Shown piece after piece: positions 43,817 to 53,626 of a DNA stretch of 64,000 nt (the stretch's first letter is position 1; each line of letters starts with the position of its first letter). Location: NCBI RefSeq assembly GCF_900148515.1, contig NZ_FRXN01000002.1:372001-436000 (forward strand). The letters run 5' to 3'. Below the pieces are notes generated by a model, which saw only the letters and a program-made list of their open reading frames with translations, did not search any database and was not told where the DNA came from. Origin of the DNA: Algoriphagus zhangzhouensis (lineage in GTDB: Bacteria; Bacteroidota; Bacteroidia; Cytophagales; Cyclobacteriaceae). A program made the position numbers and the translations under genes.

Positions 43817-45730
43817 TTAGCTCACTTTCTCAACCTCAGAGAGGCTTCTAACGGCATTGGCAATTCCTTCAGGATCAAAACCGCAAACCCTTTGCAATTC
43901 GATTTGCTCTCCATGCTCAATGATTTCGTCAGGAATACCCAAACGCTTCACTTGAGCCTGATATCCATGATCCATCATCCATTCCAAAACAGCAGAACCA
44001 AAGCCACCCATTAGGCAACCATCCTCTACGGTAATGACTTTTTTGAATTTGCCGAAAACCTCATGAAGCAAATCTTCATCCAATGGCTTCACAAATCTCA
44101 TGTCATAATGAGCAGGGTTTAATCCCTCTCCGCCAAGCTTTTCGCAAGCCTCAACAGCATAGTTTCCGATATGTCCAATAGTCAAAATGGCTACTTCTTC
44201 GCCTTCTTTGACGATCCTACCTTGACCTAATGGAATATTTTCAAATGGAGTTCTCCACTCAGGCATCACGCCTTTCCCTCTTGGGTATCTTATAGAATAT
44301 GGACCTTCATGAGAAAGAGAAGAATACATCATATTTCTCAATTCTTGCTCATTCATTGGAGCTGCAACTACCAAATTTGGAACGCATCTGAAATATGCGA
44401 TATCGTAGGCTCCATGGTGCGTAGGACCATCTGCTCCTGCAAATCCAGCTCTATCCAAGCAAAGAACTACGGGGAGATTTTGTAAACACACGTCATGTAC
44501 GACCTGATCATAAGCTCGCTGCATGAATGTGGAATAAATATTACAGAATGGCTTTAAACCTTGAGTGGCAAGACCTGCGGAAAACGTCACTGCATGCTGC
44601 TCAGCAATACCCACATCAAAAGCTCGGTCAGGCATAGCCTCCATCATGATATTCAAAGAAGAGCCAGACGGCATCGCAGGGGTAATCCCCATGATTCTTT
44701 CATCCTGTTCCGCTAATTCCACCAAAGTATGTCCGAAAACATCCTGGTATTTTGGAGCTTGAGGCTTAGAAGGAGTCTTTTTGAATATTTCTCCGGAAAC
44801 CTTATCAAATGTACCTGGAGCATGCCAAGTTGTTTGATTTCCTTTTTCAGCTGGTTCGTATCCTTTTCCTTTCACCGTAACACAATGAAGGATTTTTGGA
44901 CCAGGAATATCTTTTAGATCATTGAGTACCTCAACCAAGTGATGAACATCGTGTCCATCAACAGGGCCAAAATATCTAAGATTCAAAGACTCAAATAAAT
45001 TGCTTTGGTGTAAAACCGCAGATTTGATGGCTCCTTCCACTTTGGAAATAACTTCCTGTGCTGAGCTACCAAACTTGCTGAATTTACCTAGCAACTTCCA
45101 AACCTCATCTTTTACCTTATTATAAGTATGGGAAGTAGTGATATCAGTTAGATAATCTTTCAGGGCACCGACATTAGGATCGATAGCCATGCAGTTATCA
45201 TTAAGAATTATCAGGATATTGGAATCAGAGACTCCGGCATGGTTCATCGCTTCGAAAGCCATCCCACCGGTCATGGAACCATCTCCAATTACAGCTACAT
45301 TTTGGATTCCAGAACCTTTGTATTTGGATGCAACCGCCATTCCCAATGCTGCAGAAATCGAGGTACTGGAGTGACCAACTCCGAATGCATCATATTCGCT
45401 TTCTTTTCTCTTTGGAAAACCGGAAATACCACCGAAAAAACGGTTGGTATGAAACTGATCTCTTCTTCCTGTCAGTATTTTATGACCATAAGCTTGGTGA
45501 CCTACGTCCCAAACCAATTGGTCCTCAGGAGTATTTAAGACATAGTGCAAAGCCACAGTCAACTCCACCACTCCCAAACTTGCACCAAAATGTCCTCCAT
45601 AGACAGAAACATTGTCCACAATGAAGTTTCTCAACTCATCACAAATCTGAACAAGCTTTTCCTTTGGGATTTTTTTCAAATCCGCCGGACTATCTATTTG
45701 AGCTAGTAATTCTCCCGGTTTAATCAGCAT
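43817..45730 (-). CDS. dxs: 1-deoxy-D-xylulose-5-phosphate synthase
   Basis: 637-residue thiamine-diphosphate enzyme condensing pyruvate and glyceraldehyde-3-phosphate, the first step of the MEP isoprenoid pathway. Conserved regions: GGHFGASLGVVELTVALH, VWDVGHQAYGHKILTGRRD, the ThDP motif GDGSMTGG at 149-156 with downstream NDNCMAID, and DRAGFAGADGPTHHG. Length is normal. It heads a two-gene minus-strand operon with the alpha/beta hydrolase. No other MEP gene is in the window. Confidence 0.97.
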   Translation of the reverse strand: MLIKPGELLAQIDSPADLKKIPKEKLVQICDELRNFIVDNVSVYGGHFGASLGVVELTVALHYVLNTPEDQLVWDVGHQAYGHKILTGRRDQFHTNRFFGGISGFPKRKESEYDAFGVGHSSTSISAALGMAVASKYKGSGIQNVAVIGDGSMTGGMAFEAMNHAGVSDSNILIILNDNCMAIDPNVGALKDYLTDITTSHTYNKVKDEVWKLLGKFSKFGSSAQEVISKVEGAIKSAVLHQSNLFESLNLRYFGPVDGHDVHHLVEVLNDLKDIPGPKILHCVTVKGKGYEPAEKGNQTTWHAPGTFDKVSGEIFKKTPSKPQAPKYQDVFGHTLVELAEQDERIMGITPAMPSGSSLNIMMEAMPDRAFDVGIAEQHAVTFSAGLATQGLKPFCNIYSTFMQRAYDQVVHDVCLQNLPVVLCLDRAGFAGADGPTHHGAYDIAYFRCVPNLVVAAPMNEQELRNMMYSSLSHEGPYSIRYPRGKGVMPEWRTPFENIPLGQGRIVKEGEEVAILTIGHIGNYAVEACEKLGGEGLNPAHYDMRFVKPLDEDLLHEVFGKFKKVITVEDGCLMGGFGSAVLEWMMDHGYQAQVKRLGIPDEIIEHGEQIELQRVCGFDPEGIANAVRSLSEVEKVS

Positions 45731-45860
45731 TTATTCAAAGCGTTTTATGGTCTGGAATGATAAACTTTAATTGAGTTGGAATGTTTTTTATTTAGTACAA
45801 CAACTAATCCACACTCCTTCATTCTCTGACCAGAAATCCAATTAATTTACGTTAATTGAA

Positions 45861-45868
45861 TATCTTTG
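45861..45868 (+). promoter_or_regulatory. -7 box TATCTTTG of scpA
   Basis: Exact TAnnTTTG; a start near 45874 leaves a leader of about 36 bases before the TTG start of scpA. Confidence 0.5.
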
Positions 45869-45909
45869 GCTACAAGGTGGCAAAATTAACCCATTAATTT
45901 AAATATCCC

Positions 45910-46659
45910 TTGAGTTTCGAAATCAAATTACCGCTCTTCGAAGGACCATTCGATCTGATGCTCTTTTTCATAGAGCGGGATGAACTGGATATTTACGACA
46001 TTCCTATCTCCAAGATTACCAATGACTTTCTGGATTATATCCATCATTTGGAGAAAATGGAAATTGAGGTTGCAAGTGAATTTATTCTCTTCGCCGCCAC
46101 TCTGATGAAGATCAAATCCAAAATGCTCCTTCCCCGACCTGAATTCAATGAAGCTGGTGAGGAAATTGACCCTAGGGAAGAATTGATTCGAAATTTATTG
46201 GAGTATAAAAAGTACAAATCTGTCGTAGAGGACCTCGCATCTTTGGAATCTGATCGCCTTTCCAAAGAAAAAAGAGGGAATATAGCCGCAGAATTGAAGG
46301 CTTTAAGAAAAGTGGATGATGTAGATGCAGAAATGCAGGATCTAGATCTTTATAAGCTTCTGAAAGTCTTTCAAAAAATCATGGCCAAAATGGCCTCAAG
46401 AATCGAAGAGACCAAGCATACGGTGATTCAATACCCGTATACTATCGAACAACAAAAAGATTTTGTGTTGGAGAAAATTAGTTTCAAAAAACAAGTACCA
46501 TTCTCAGAGTTTATCACCTACAAACCCGATAAAATATTTGTAATCTATACTTTTTTGGCAATTCTTGAATTGCTACAACTTTCCCGAGTGACCATCGTAA
46601 TCGGAGAAGGATTCAATAATTTTTGGGTAGAAAAGACTGAGCCGCTCGCTACAGCCTAA
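45910..46659 (+). CDS. scpA: segregation and condensation protein A
   Basis: 249-residue kleisin subunit of the SMC-ScpAB condensin, which compacts and segregates the chromosome. The N-terminal SMC-binding motif LFEGPFDLMLFFIERDELDI is intact; the C-terminal winged helix (VIYTFLAILELLQLSRVTI) is also present. Start is a TTG at 45910: no ATG or GTG lies upstream in frame, and the first internal Met falls inside the conserved motif. scpB and smc are not in the window. It is the first gene of a tight plus-strand series; ybhN-like follows after 2 bases. Confidence 0.95.
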   Translation: MSFEIKLPLFEGPFDLMLFFIERDELDIYDIPISKITNDFLDYIHHLEKMEIEVASEFILFAATLMKIKSKMLLPRPEFNEAGEEIDPREELIRNLLEYKKYKSVVEDLASLESDRLSKEKRGNIAAELKALRKVDDVDAEMQDLDLYKLLKVFQKIMAKMASRIEETKHTVIQYPYTIEQQKDFVLEKISFKKQVPFSEFITYKPDKIFVIYTFLAILELLQLSRVTIVIGEGFNNFWVEKTEPLATA

Positions 46660-46661
46660 GC

Positions 46662-47726
46662 ATGAAGATAGACAACAAAAAAATCTTCGAAACCTTAAAC
46701 CCTAACAAGGTTTGGGTACCGATTCTGATTGGATTAGGGATCGTATTTGCGATGTTTTATTTCGATCCATCGGTTACTGAGGAATCTCTGAAAGGAGTCT
46801 TTGATGCATCCATACCCTGGCTAATTTTAGCTATAGTGGTTATTTTATTCCGAGACTTGGGATATGTCTATCGAATAAGAGAGATCACCCAGCATCATCT
46901 GACTTGGGTCAGGGCGATTTACGTGATCATCCTTTGGGAATTCGCCTCAGCGGTGACTCCTTCTGTAGTCGGAGGAACTGCCGTAGCCATTTTTATCCTC
47001 AATAAAGAAGGAATCAAACTCGGGAAGGCCATTGCATACGTGATGGTGACAGCCATTTTGGACAACTTATTCTTTGTAATAGGGGCTCCAATTATTCTCT
47101 TTTTTGCAAAAGGTCATATTTTCCCAAGCAGCAAAGTCCTGGAAACACAGCTACAGGACAGCATGGAAGCGATTTTCTGGCTTAGTTATACTCTTTATGC
47201 CGTCTATAGCGTGGTGATGGCTGCAGCTTTATTCTATCGCCCTCGAGTTTTCAAATGGGTTCTGATCAAGTTATTCTCCATCAAATGGTTAAGAAAATGG
47301 AAGCACGATGCTGTGGAATATGGCAACCAAATCATTGATGCATCCAAAGAGCTTTCTGGTAAAAACTGGAAATATTGGGTACCTATCATTTTTGCGACCA
47401 TCTTCATTTGGAGTTCAAGATACTTAATGTTGAATGCCTTAATCTCAGCATTTGTACCTCTCGACTTGAATGAAAATGTGATTGTTTTTGCACGTCAAGT
47501 TATCATGTGGATTGTCATGATGATTTCCCCAACTCCCGGTAGTTCTGGTACAGCCGAGTTTTTCTTTGGTCAATTCTTCACCGAGTTTTTGGGTAATTAC
47601 ACCTTTGTGACGAGCATACTTTGGAGGTTATTCTCTTACTATCCGTACTTGATTTTGGGAGCTATTTTCCTTCCAAGATGGATTCGCCAGGTGTTTTTCA
47701 AAAAGAAAAAAGCTAAAAAGGACTAA
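46662..47726 (+). CDS. YbhN/UPF0104-type lysylphosphatidylglycerol synthase-like membrane protein
   Basis: 354-residue inner-membrane protein with about eight membrane segments, matching the flippase-like transmembrane domain of MprF (AglD2/UPF0104). Characteristic stretches are LWEFASAVTPSVVGGTAVAIFIL and MMISPTPGSSGTAEFFF. It lacks the soluble aminoacyl-transferase half, so it cannot make lysyl-phosphatidylglycerol on its own; a lipid transport role is the general guess. Two bases separate it from scpA and from murF-alr, so the operon is tight. Confidence 0.9.
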   Translation: MKIDNKKIFETLNPNKVWVPILIGLGIVFAMFYFDPSVTEESLKGVFDASIPWLILAIVVILFRDLGYVYRIREITQHHLTWVRAIYVIILWEFASAVTPSVVGGTAVAIFILNKEGIKLGKAIAYVMVTAILDNLFFVIGAPIILFFAKGHIFPSSKVLETQLQDSMEAIFWLSYTLYAVYSVVMAAALFYRPRVFKWVLIKLFSIKWLRKWKHDAVEYGNQIIDASKELSGKNWKYWVPIIFATIFIWSSRYLMLNALISAFVPLDLNENVIVFARQVIMWIVMMISPTPGSSGTAEFFFGQFFTEFLGNYTFVTSILWRLFSYYPYLILGAIFLPRWIRQVFFKKKKAKKD

Positions 47727-47728
47727 TC

Positions 47729-50182
47729 ATGGTTCAAGCTCTCACAGCCTTGCAAATTGCCCATATTGTTGAGGGAAAATTGCAGGGAGATCATCCCGGA
47801 TTAATTTCTCGTGTTAGTATAGATTCAAGACAAATCCTTCAGCCTGAAGCAACCATTTTTGTCGCTTTACGAGGAGCAAAAGCGGATGGAGCTACCTTTA
47901 TCCCACAGCTTTTGAAAGAAGGAATTGCTTGCTTTTTGATACATGAAGACCAACCAATTGTAGATGGAGCTGCTTTTATCAAAGTTCCTGACACAAAGAT
48001 TGCGCTGCAAAAACTAGCTGCTTTTCAACGTAAACAATTTGAAAAACCTGTCATTGGCATCACTGGATCCAATGGTAAAACAATTGTCAAAGAATGGCTT
48101 GGACAGCTTCTAAGTCAACAATATTCTGTTGCAAAAAGCCCTAAAAGCTATAATTCCCAAGTGGGCGTCCCACTTTCAGTTTTCGAAATCCAATCCTATC
48201 ATCAGGTGGCGATTTTGGAAGTCGGAGTATCCAAAAAAGGAGAAATGGCCGCATTGGAGACTATTGCGAAGCCAAACCTTGGGATCTTTACCAATATCGG
48301 ATCAGCCCATGACTCGGGGTTTTCAAGCACATTGGAAAAGATTGAGGAGAAAGCTCAACTTTTTAGGAATTCGGATCTGATTATCTATTGCAAAGATCTG
48401 AAAGAAGTTGCTCAGGTTTTGGAAAGACAATTCCCAGATGAGAAACTCATCTCTTGGTCAGATCAAGCCGGGGCAGATTTCACCAGATCTATCAAAACAC
48501 AAAATGGAGTTTCGAAGATCTTTTTGATGAAATCAGATTTGAGCACCTATACTTTCCAAACGGGACTTTCTGACAATGCATCACTAGAAAACCTGACCAA
48601 TACTATCATTGCCAGTCTTACCCTAGGTGTGGATGCTCATAAAATTCAGGAAGGGATTTCCAATCTTCGACAGGTGGATATGCGCTTGACTTTGAAGCCC
48701 GGGATCAATGAGTCTTTATTGATCGATGATACCTATAACAATGATTTGGCTGGGCTACGAGTGGCATTGGACTTTATGCGACAGCAAAGGCCCAAAAACA
48801 GAAAAATCCTCATTCTTTCTGATTTCAAACAGCAAGGACAACCTAAGAAAATTTACCCTGAAGTTTCCCGATTGATTAATTCACATGAAATCGATTTGGT
48901 GATAGCAGTAGGGGAAGAGATTCAAGCGATCGAAGAAATAATAGATGCAGATTTCAGCACCTTTAAATCGACATCCGAACTGAATCAAAGCCTAAAAGCT
49001 GAAGATTTCGCTAGTGATCTGATCTTGATTACTGGTGCAAGGGAATATGGATTTGAGAAAGTCGTCAACCATCTTCAGCAACGAATTCATGGAACTACTC
49101 TTGAAATCAACCTGAATGCTTTGACCCATAATTTCAATTTTTATAAGAGGAAATTGAAAACAGATACAAAAGTGATGGTGATGGTGAAGGCTTTTGCTTA
49201 CGGAGGCGGAGCAACTGAGATCGCGAACCACATCCAGCAGATGGGGGCAGATTACCTGGCAGTTGCATATACAGATGAAGGAGTTGCGCTTAGAAAGCAA
49301 GGAATTCGACTTCCAATTATGGTTTTGAATCCAATGGCAGAGTCATTTCAGCTATGCAAAACATTCGATCTGGAGCCTGTCGTTTTTAGTCTGGAGTTTT
49401 TCGAGCAATTGGCTCAGTGGACTTCCTCAGAAAGTCACAGTATGAAAATCCATTTGGATTTGGATACAGGAATGCATCGATTAGGTTTTGAAAAAGTCCA
49501 TCTCTTGGATCTTATTCCACTAATCAAAAGAAATCCTCAGCTTGAAATCGCTTCCATCTACACTCATTTGGTTGGAGCTGACGAAGAAATCCATTCTTCA
49601 TTTTCCATACAGCAATTGGCTCTCTTTTCAGAAATGTCTCAAGCCATTTTGCAAAATCTGTCTTATAAGCCAATCCTACATGCCTTGAATTCCGCTGGAA
49701 TTGTAGCTTTCCCGGAGCATCAACTAGACATGGTCCGGTTAGGTATTGGCTTGTATGGAGTAGAAGTAACTGGGAAGTATACTTCAGAATTACAATCCAT
49801 CAGCACCTTAAAAACAACAATCTCGCAAATTAAGTCTTTGGAAGAAGGGGAAACAGTCGGATATTCCAGAAAAGGAGTAATGGCCAAACCTGGAAAAATA
49901 GGAACCTTGGCAATTGGCTATGCAGATGGCTACGACCGAAGGTTTAGCAATGGTAAAGGTTTTGTGCTGATCCATGGGCAAAAAGCCCCGGTAATCGGGA
50001 ATGTTTGCATGGATATGGTGATGGTTGACATCAGTGATATCGATGCCAAGCCAGGAGATGAGGCAATCATCTATGGTCCTGAGATTTCTCTCAAAGAATT
50101 AGCTGATCAAATCGGTACTATCCCCTATGAACTCCTAACCAATATCAGCACCCGGGTGAAGAGAGTTTACTACTTGGACTAA
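47729..50182 (+). CDS. bifunctional MurF ligase/alanine racemase
   Basis: 817 residues joining two enzymes of one pathway. Residues about 1-450 are UDP-MurNAc-tripeptide:D-Ala-D-Ala ligase-like, with ATP loop ITGSNGKT at 111-118. Residues about 455-817 are a PLP alanine racemase, with the cofactor lysine at 487 in MVKAFAYG and the catalytic tyrosine in VGYSRKG. The fusion makes D-alanine and uses the derived dipeptide in peptidoglycan precursors. It is known in Bacteroidota; some fused copies have divergent MurF halves, so ligase activity is likely but unproven. Confidence 0.95.
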   Translation: MVQALTALQIAHIVEGKLQGDHPGLISRVSIDSRQILQPEATIFVALRGAKADGATFIPQLLKEGIACFLIHEDQPIVDGAAFIKVPDTKIALQKLAAFQRKQFEKPVIGITGSNGKTIVKEWLGQLLSQQYSVAKSPKSYNSQVGVPLSVFEIQSYHQVAILEVGVSKKGEMAALETIAKPNLGIFTNIGSAHDSGFSSTLEKIEEKAQLFRNSDLIIYCKDLKEVAQVLERQFPDEKLISWSDQAGADFTRSIKTQNGVSKIFLMKSDLSTYTFQTGLSDNASLENLTNTIIASLTLGVDAHKIQEGISNLRQVDMRLTLKPGINESLLIDDTYNNDLAGLRVALDFMRQQRPKNRKILILSDFKQQGQPKKIYPEVSRLINSHEIDLVIAVGEEIQAIEEIIDADFSTFKSTSELNQSLKAEDFASDLILITGAREYGFEKVVNHLQQRIHGTTLEINLNALTHNFNFYKRKLKTDTKVMVMVKAFAYGGGATEIANHIQQMGADYLAVAYTDEGVALRKQGIRLPIMVLNPMAESFQLCKTFDLEPVVFSLEFFEQLAQWTSSESHSMKIHLDLDTGMHRLGFEKVHLLDLIPLIKRNPQLEIASIYTHLVGADEEIHSSFSIQQLALFSEMSQAILQNLSYKPILHALNSAGIVAFPEHQLDMVRLGIGLYGVEVTGKYTSELQSISTLKTTISQIKSLEEGETVGYSRKGVMAKPGKIGTLAIGYADGYDRRFSNGKGFVLIHGQKAPVIGNVCMDMVMVDISDIDAKPGDEAIIYGPEISLKELADQIGTIPYELLTNISTRVKRVYYLD

Positions 50183-50222
50183 TCAATCCATTTTCAAATC
50201 CCATTTTTTTCTAAATTCAGGA

Positions 50223-51032
50223 ATGAGTTTGACCAAAAGAAGACTGGCCCATATTGTTTTTGAGTCCAATGACCGGGCTTCTAAAATGTTTGATGTGATC
50301 CTGCTGATCCTGATTTTCGGATCAGTTATCGTAGCAATATTGGATTCTGTTGCAGATTTAAGAGCTGAATACGGAAGAATTTTCTTCGTCCTTGAGCTGG
50401 TATTTACCTTTCTTTTTACAATTGAATATATCCTGAGGGTTTGGTTGACTTCCAAAACCATGAAGTATGTTTTCAGCTTTTATGGGATCGTCGATCTTTT
50501 GGCTATTCTTCCAGTTTACTTGAGTTTTTTCATCGCCAATGTTCAACTTTTGACTGTCGTAAGAGCCTTAAGACTTCTCCGGGTAGTTAGGATTCTCAAA
50601 TTGGGAAGGTATCTGGCTGAGGCTGATTTTATCCAAAAATCTTTAAAAGCCAGCCTAGCGAAAATTCAAATCTTCCTCTTCGCTGTGATCACTATTGTAT
50701 TGATCATGGGAACACTCATGTACATCATAGAGGGGCCTGAAACAGGATTTACCAGTATTCCACGATCTATGTACTGGGCGATTGTGACATTGACCACTGT
50801 TGGTTTTGGAGATATTACTCCAGAGACTCCATTGGGCCAATTTGTAGCCTCATTGATCATGCTTTTAGGCTACGCCATCATAGCTGTTCCTACGGGAATC
50901 GTCAGCGCAGAAATGGCCAAACAAAAAAATCCTGAACATCATGCTTCCACCAGAACCTGTACACATTGTGGAAAAGACGGATTGGACCGAGATGACCACT
51001 TTTGCAAAAATTGCGGTTACCCTCTAGACTAG
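50223..51032 (+). CDS. voltage-gated potassium channel with C-terminal zinc ribbon
   Basis: 269-residue six-segment cation channel. The S4 voltage sensor (about 111-130) carries regularly spaced arginines and a lysine (VVRALRLLRVVRILK), and the pore loop has TTVGFGD at 191-197, the potassium filter (GFG variant). The cytoplasmic tail ends in a compact zinc ribbon with two CxxC pairs (Cys246/249 and Cys261/264), which is unusual and could couple gating to metal or redox state. It is 40 bases after murF-alr and meets the KtrA gene tail to tail at 4 bases. Selectivity for potassium is inferred from the filter. Confidence 0.92.
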   Translation: MSLTKRRLAHIVFESNDRASKMFDVILLILIFGSVIVAILDSVADLRAEYGRIFFVLELVFTFLFTIEYILRVWLTSKTMKYVFSFYGIVDLLAILPVYLSFFIANVQLLTVVRALRLLRVVRILKLGRYLAEADFIQKSLKASLAKIQIFLFAVITIVLIMGTLMYIIEGPETGFTSIPRSMYWAIVTLTTVGFGDITPETPLGQFVASLIMLLGYAIIAVPTGIVSAEMAKQKNPEHHASTRTCTHCGKDGLDRDDHFCKNCGYPLD

Positions 51033-51036
51033 TCTA

Positions 51037-51726
51037 CTATTCATCTAGATTCAGGAACTCCTGAATGTTTTTGATCTTACCGAATAGCAATAAAAGATCA
51101 CCCTCTTCAAGTGTATATTCAGGTGTAATCACGCCAATCACTCTCTTTTCTTTGGTCTTAATCCCTAGTAGATTGGTTTTATCCTCCATTTTGATCACCG
51201 TCAGAATATTCAGATAAAATTCCTTTCGGATATCAGCTTCTGACACCTTCATTCCGACATATCTTTTGGGAAGTTTTACCTCCACAATATTGTATTCATC
51301 AGAAATCTGCAAGGAATCCAAAACCCCTTTCATTTGGAGCCTTTTCGAAAGCCTATCAGCAGTCTCTTCTTCCGGATGAATAATCTCATCTACCCCAATA
51401 CTTCGAATCACAGTTTCATGAAGTGAGTTGATGGCTCTTGCTATGATTCTTTTTGCTTGGAGCTGCTTGAAAATTGCCGTAGAAAGTATTGAAGCCCCTA
51501 CATCTTCACCAATGGCGATGATCACCACATCCGTATCACGAGCTGGAAGGTTTTTCACGGCTTGTGGGTCAGTGGCATTCAGCGTCACGACATGGGTGAC
51601 TTTATCCTTTATTAATTCAGTCCTGTTTTCATTGTTGTCCACGCCGATCACCTCGTGCCCCATTTCGGTCAACCTCATCGCCAAATAGGCTCCAAAATTC
51701 CCCATTCCTATGATGATGTATTTCAT
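51037..51726 (-). CDS. ktrA: KtrA/TrkA-type potassium transporter gating subunit
   Basis: 229-residue cytoplasmic regulator with an RCK_N Rossmann domain (GMGNFG at 7-12, acidic Asp at the end of strand 2 in VIGVDNNE) and an RCK_C domain at about 145-229. In Ktr systems an octameric ring binds ATP or ADP and gates the membrane subunit. The membrane subunit gene ktrB lies 12 bases upstream on the same strand. It is single-copy RCK_N-RCK_C, unlike the doubled E. coli TrkA. Confidence 0.92.
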   Translation of the reverse strand: MKYIIIGMGNFGAYLAMRLTEMGHEVIGVDNNENRTELIKDKVTHVVTLNATDPQAVKNLPARDTDVVIIAIGEDVGASILSTAIFKQLQAKRIIARAINSLHETVIRSIGVDEIIHPEEETADRLSKRLQMKGVLDSLQISDEYNIVEVKLPKRYVGMKVSEADIRKEFYLNILTVIKMEDKTNLLGIKTKEKRVIGVITPEYTLEEGDLLLLFGKIKNIQEFLNLDE

Positions 51727-51738
51727 ATCAAATTCATT

Positions 51739-53553
51739 TTAGGTGATAAAGACATTTTCATCCGGATATTTATAGCGCTGCTCCCCAACTTTTCTAACCA
51801 AAGCTATCAACAAGGTAAGGGTACCTACCCTGCCCATAAACATACAGATCATTACTACTATTTTGCTTCCAGTTGCTAATTGAGATGTAATTCCTACACT
51901 GAGTCCCACAGTAGAAAAAGCACTGAAAATTTCAAAAGAAACATCGATTAGATGCAATTCAGGATTGAAAAGCATGACCATAAATATTCCTGTGCCAATG
52001 ACTAAAAAAGAAAGGGAGATCACAGCAAATGCTTTTCTTAATGTCTCATTTGAAATCTGTCTATGGAATACTTCTACACGCTTTTTGCCCGAGGCAATAC
52101 TGAATGTATTTAAAATTGCGACTGCAAATGTGCTGGTCTTCAAACCGCCACCGGTAGATCCGGGAGAAGCTCCAATCCACATCAAAATCAGATAAATCAA
52201 TATCGTGGGTACTGTCAGAGCACTCATATCAACTGTATTGAACCCGGCAGTTCTTGGTGTTACTGACCCGAAGAAAGAGGTTACAAATTTCCCATAACCA
52301 CTCAAGCCTTCCAGAGTACTGTTCCTTTCAAATAAAGCAAAAGTAATAAAGCCCACAATCAACAAAATGAATGTGGTATACAATGAAAGCCTAGTACTGA
52401 TATTGGTAACCCGAGGAACATGGCGATAAGCCTCAATTCCCAACATACTTTTTACTCCTCCCACTATGACATGCTTGAAATAATCATAGTAATTAATCAC
52501 AACAGGAAAGCCTATTCCACCAAAAATAATAGCCAATGCCAGTACCAAATGCATATTGTATGCTTCTCTGAATCCTGACTCATACAAGCCATTGCTTAAA
52601 GTTGAAAACCCCGCATTACAAAAGGCGGAAATCGCATGAAAGGCAGAGAAAAACAAATGATCACCTTTTGTCGCAAACAAAGAATCATCCGTGAAATGAT
52701 AAATTAAAAATGCGGCTATAACCTCTGTCAGGATTGTAAAGAATACAATCTTTAACAAGGTCGAATAAACCTCACTGACATTATTTTCATTGATGTAATC
52801 CCTAATCAAAAGCTGACTTTCCAATGAAAAACTCCCTTTGAAAAAGAATCCAAAGAAAGAAGTAAAAGTCATCATTCCCAATCCACCGATCTGGAAAAGA
52901 AGCATGATAGTCACTTGACCGAAAAAGGTAAAATCTTTTGCGGTATCCAATACAATCAAACCTGTAACACAAACAGCAGATGTCGATGTGAAAAGTGCAT
53001 CAATAAAAGTAATTCCTTTAGTAGTAGCATGTGGAAGACTTAGCAATATGGCTCCAATCAAAATCAAGATCAAAAAGCTCATAATAAAAACGAGTGTAGG
53101 GCTCGCTTTTAGTTTATTGATGGTCAAGCTAAACTTGCTGACCTCAATAAAGAAGAGAACTACTACTAAGATATTTACCAGAAAAAATTGCTGGGAATAG
53201 CTCAGAATCCCCTCCGAAAACTCCATTCCGAAAATATCCCACCTCAAGAAGGAAAAGCCTATTAGGAATAATGAGAGCAATATTTCCAACAAAACTCTTC
53301 CAACCAGGATTGAGGGTTCATTGAGAAGAATTTTGAAAATATAGCCTAAACCTATTAGGATCAGGCAGAAGGTAAATACAAAGGAAGATATCGCATAAAC
53401 CAAAGGATCAGGATCGTACCCAAGGTGAAACAACAACAAACCAAATGCAATAAAACTACTGTATCGAACCACTCCCTCTACGATAGACTTAAGCTTTCGC
53501 AAGAAATACAGATTCTTATCTGGATTGGAAAAAAATTTGAGATTCAGTTTCAT
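51739..53553 (-). CDS. ktrB: TrkH/KtrB-family potassium transporter membrane subunit
   Basis: 604-residue inner-membrane protein. The C-terminal about 450 residues hold four membrane-pore-membrane repeats with filter segments such as TSTSAVCVTGL, SAFCNAGFSTL, TPRTAGFNTV and FSTVGLSVG. The first about 160 residues add extra membrane segments, as in some Bacteroidota TrkH proteins. With KtrA, 12 bases downstream, it forms a potassium (possibly sodium-coupled) uptake system important for osmotic balance. The symbol ktrB is chosen because a KtrA-length partner is adjacent; TrkH is an acceptable alternative. Confidence 0.92.
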   Translation of the reverse strand: MKLNLKFFSNPDKNLYFLRKLKSIVEGVVRYSSFIAFGLLLFHLGYDPDPLVYAISSFVFTFCLILIGLGYIFKILLNEPSILVGRVLLEILLSLFLIGFSFLRWDIFGMEFSEGILSYSQQFFLVNILVVVLFFIEVSKFSLTINKLKASPTLVFIMSFLILILIGAILLSLPHATTKGITFIDALFTSTSAVCVTGLIVLDTAKDFTFFGQVTIMLLFQIGGLGMMTFTSFFGFFFKGSFSLESQLLIRDYINENNVSEVYSTLLKIVFFTILTEVIAAFLIYHFTDDSLFATKGDHLFFSAFHAISAFCNAGFSTLSNGLYESGFREAYNMHLVLALAIIFGGIGFPVVINYYDYFKHVIVGGVKSMLGIEAYRHVPRVTNISTRLSLYTTFILLIVGFITFALFERNSTLEGLSGYGKFVTSFFGSVTPRTAGFNTVDMSALTVPTILIYLILMWIGASPGSTGGGLKTSTFAVAILNTFSIASGKKRVEVFHRQISNETLRKAFAVISLSFLVIGTGIFMVMLFNPELHLIDVSFEIFSAFSTVGLSVGITSQLATGSKIVVMICMFMGRVGTLTLLIALVRKVGEQRYKYPDENVFIT

Positions 53554-53626
53554 GCAAGAAATACTTCCTACTAAAGGTAATAACTACCGAAAGGTTCAAT
53601 TTTTAAACCAACGATTCAACAAAAAG

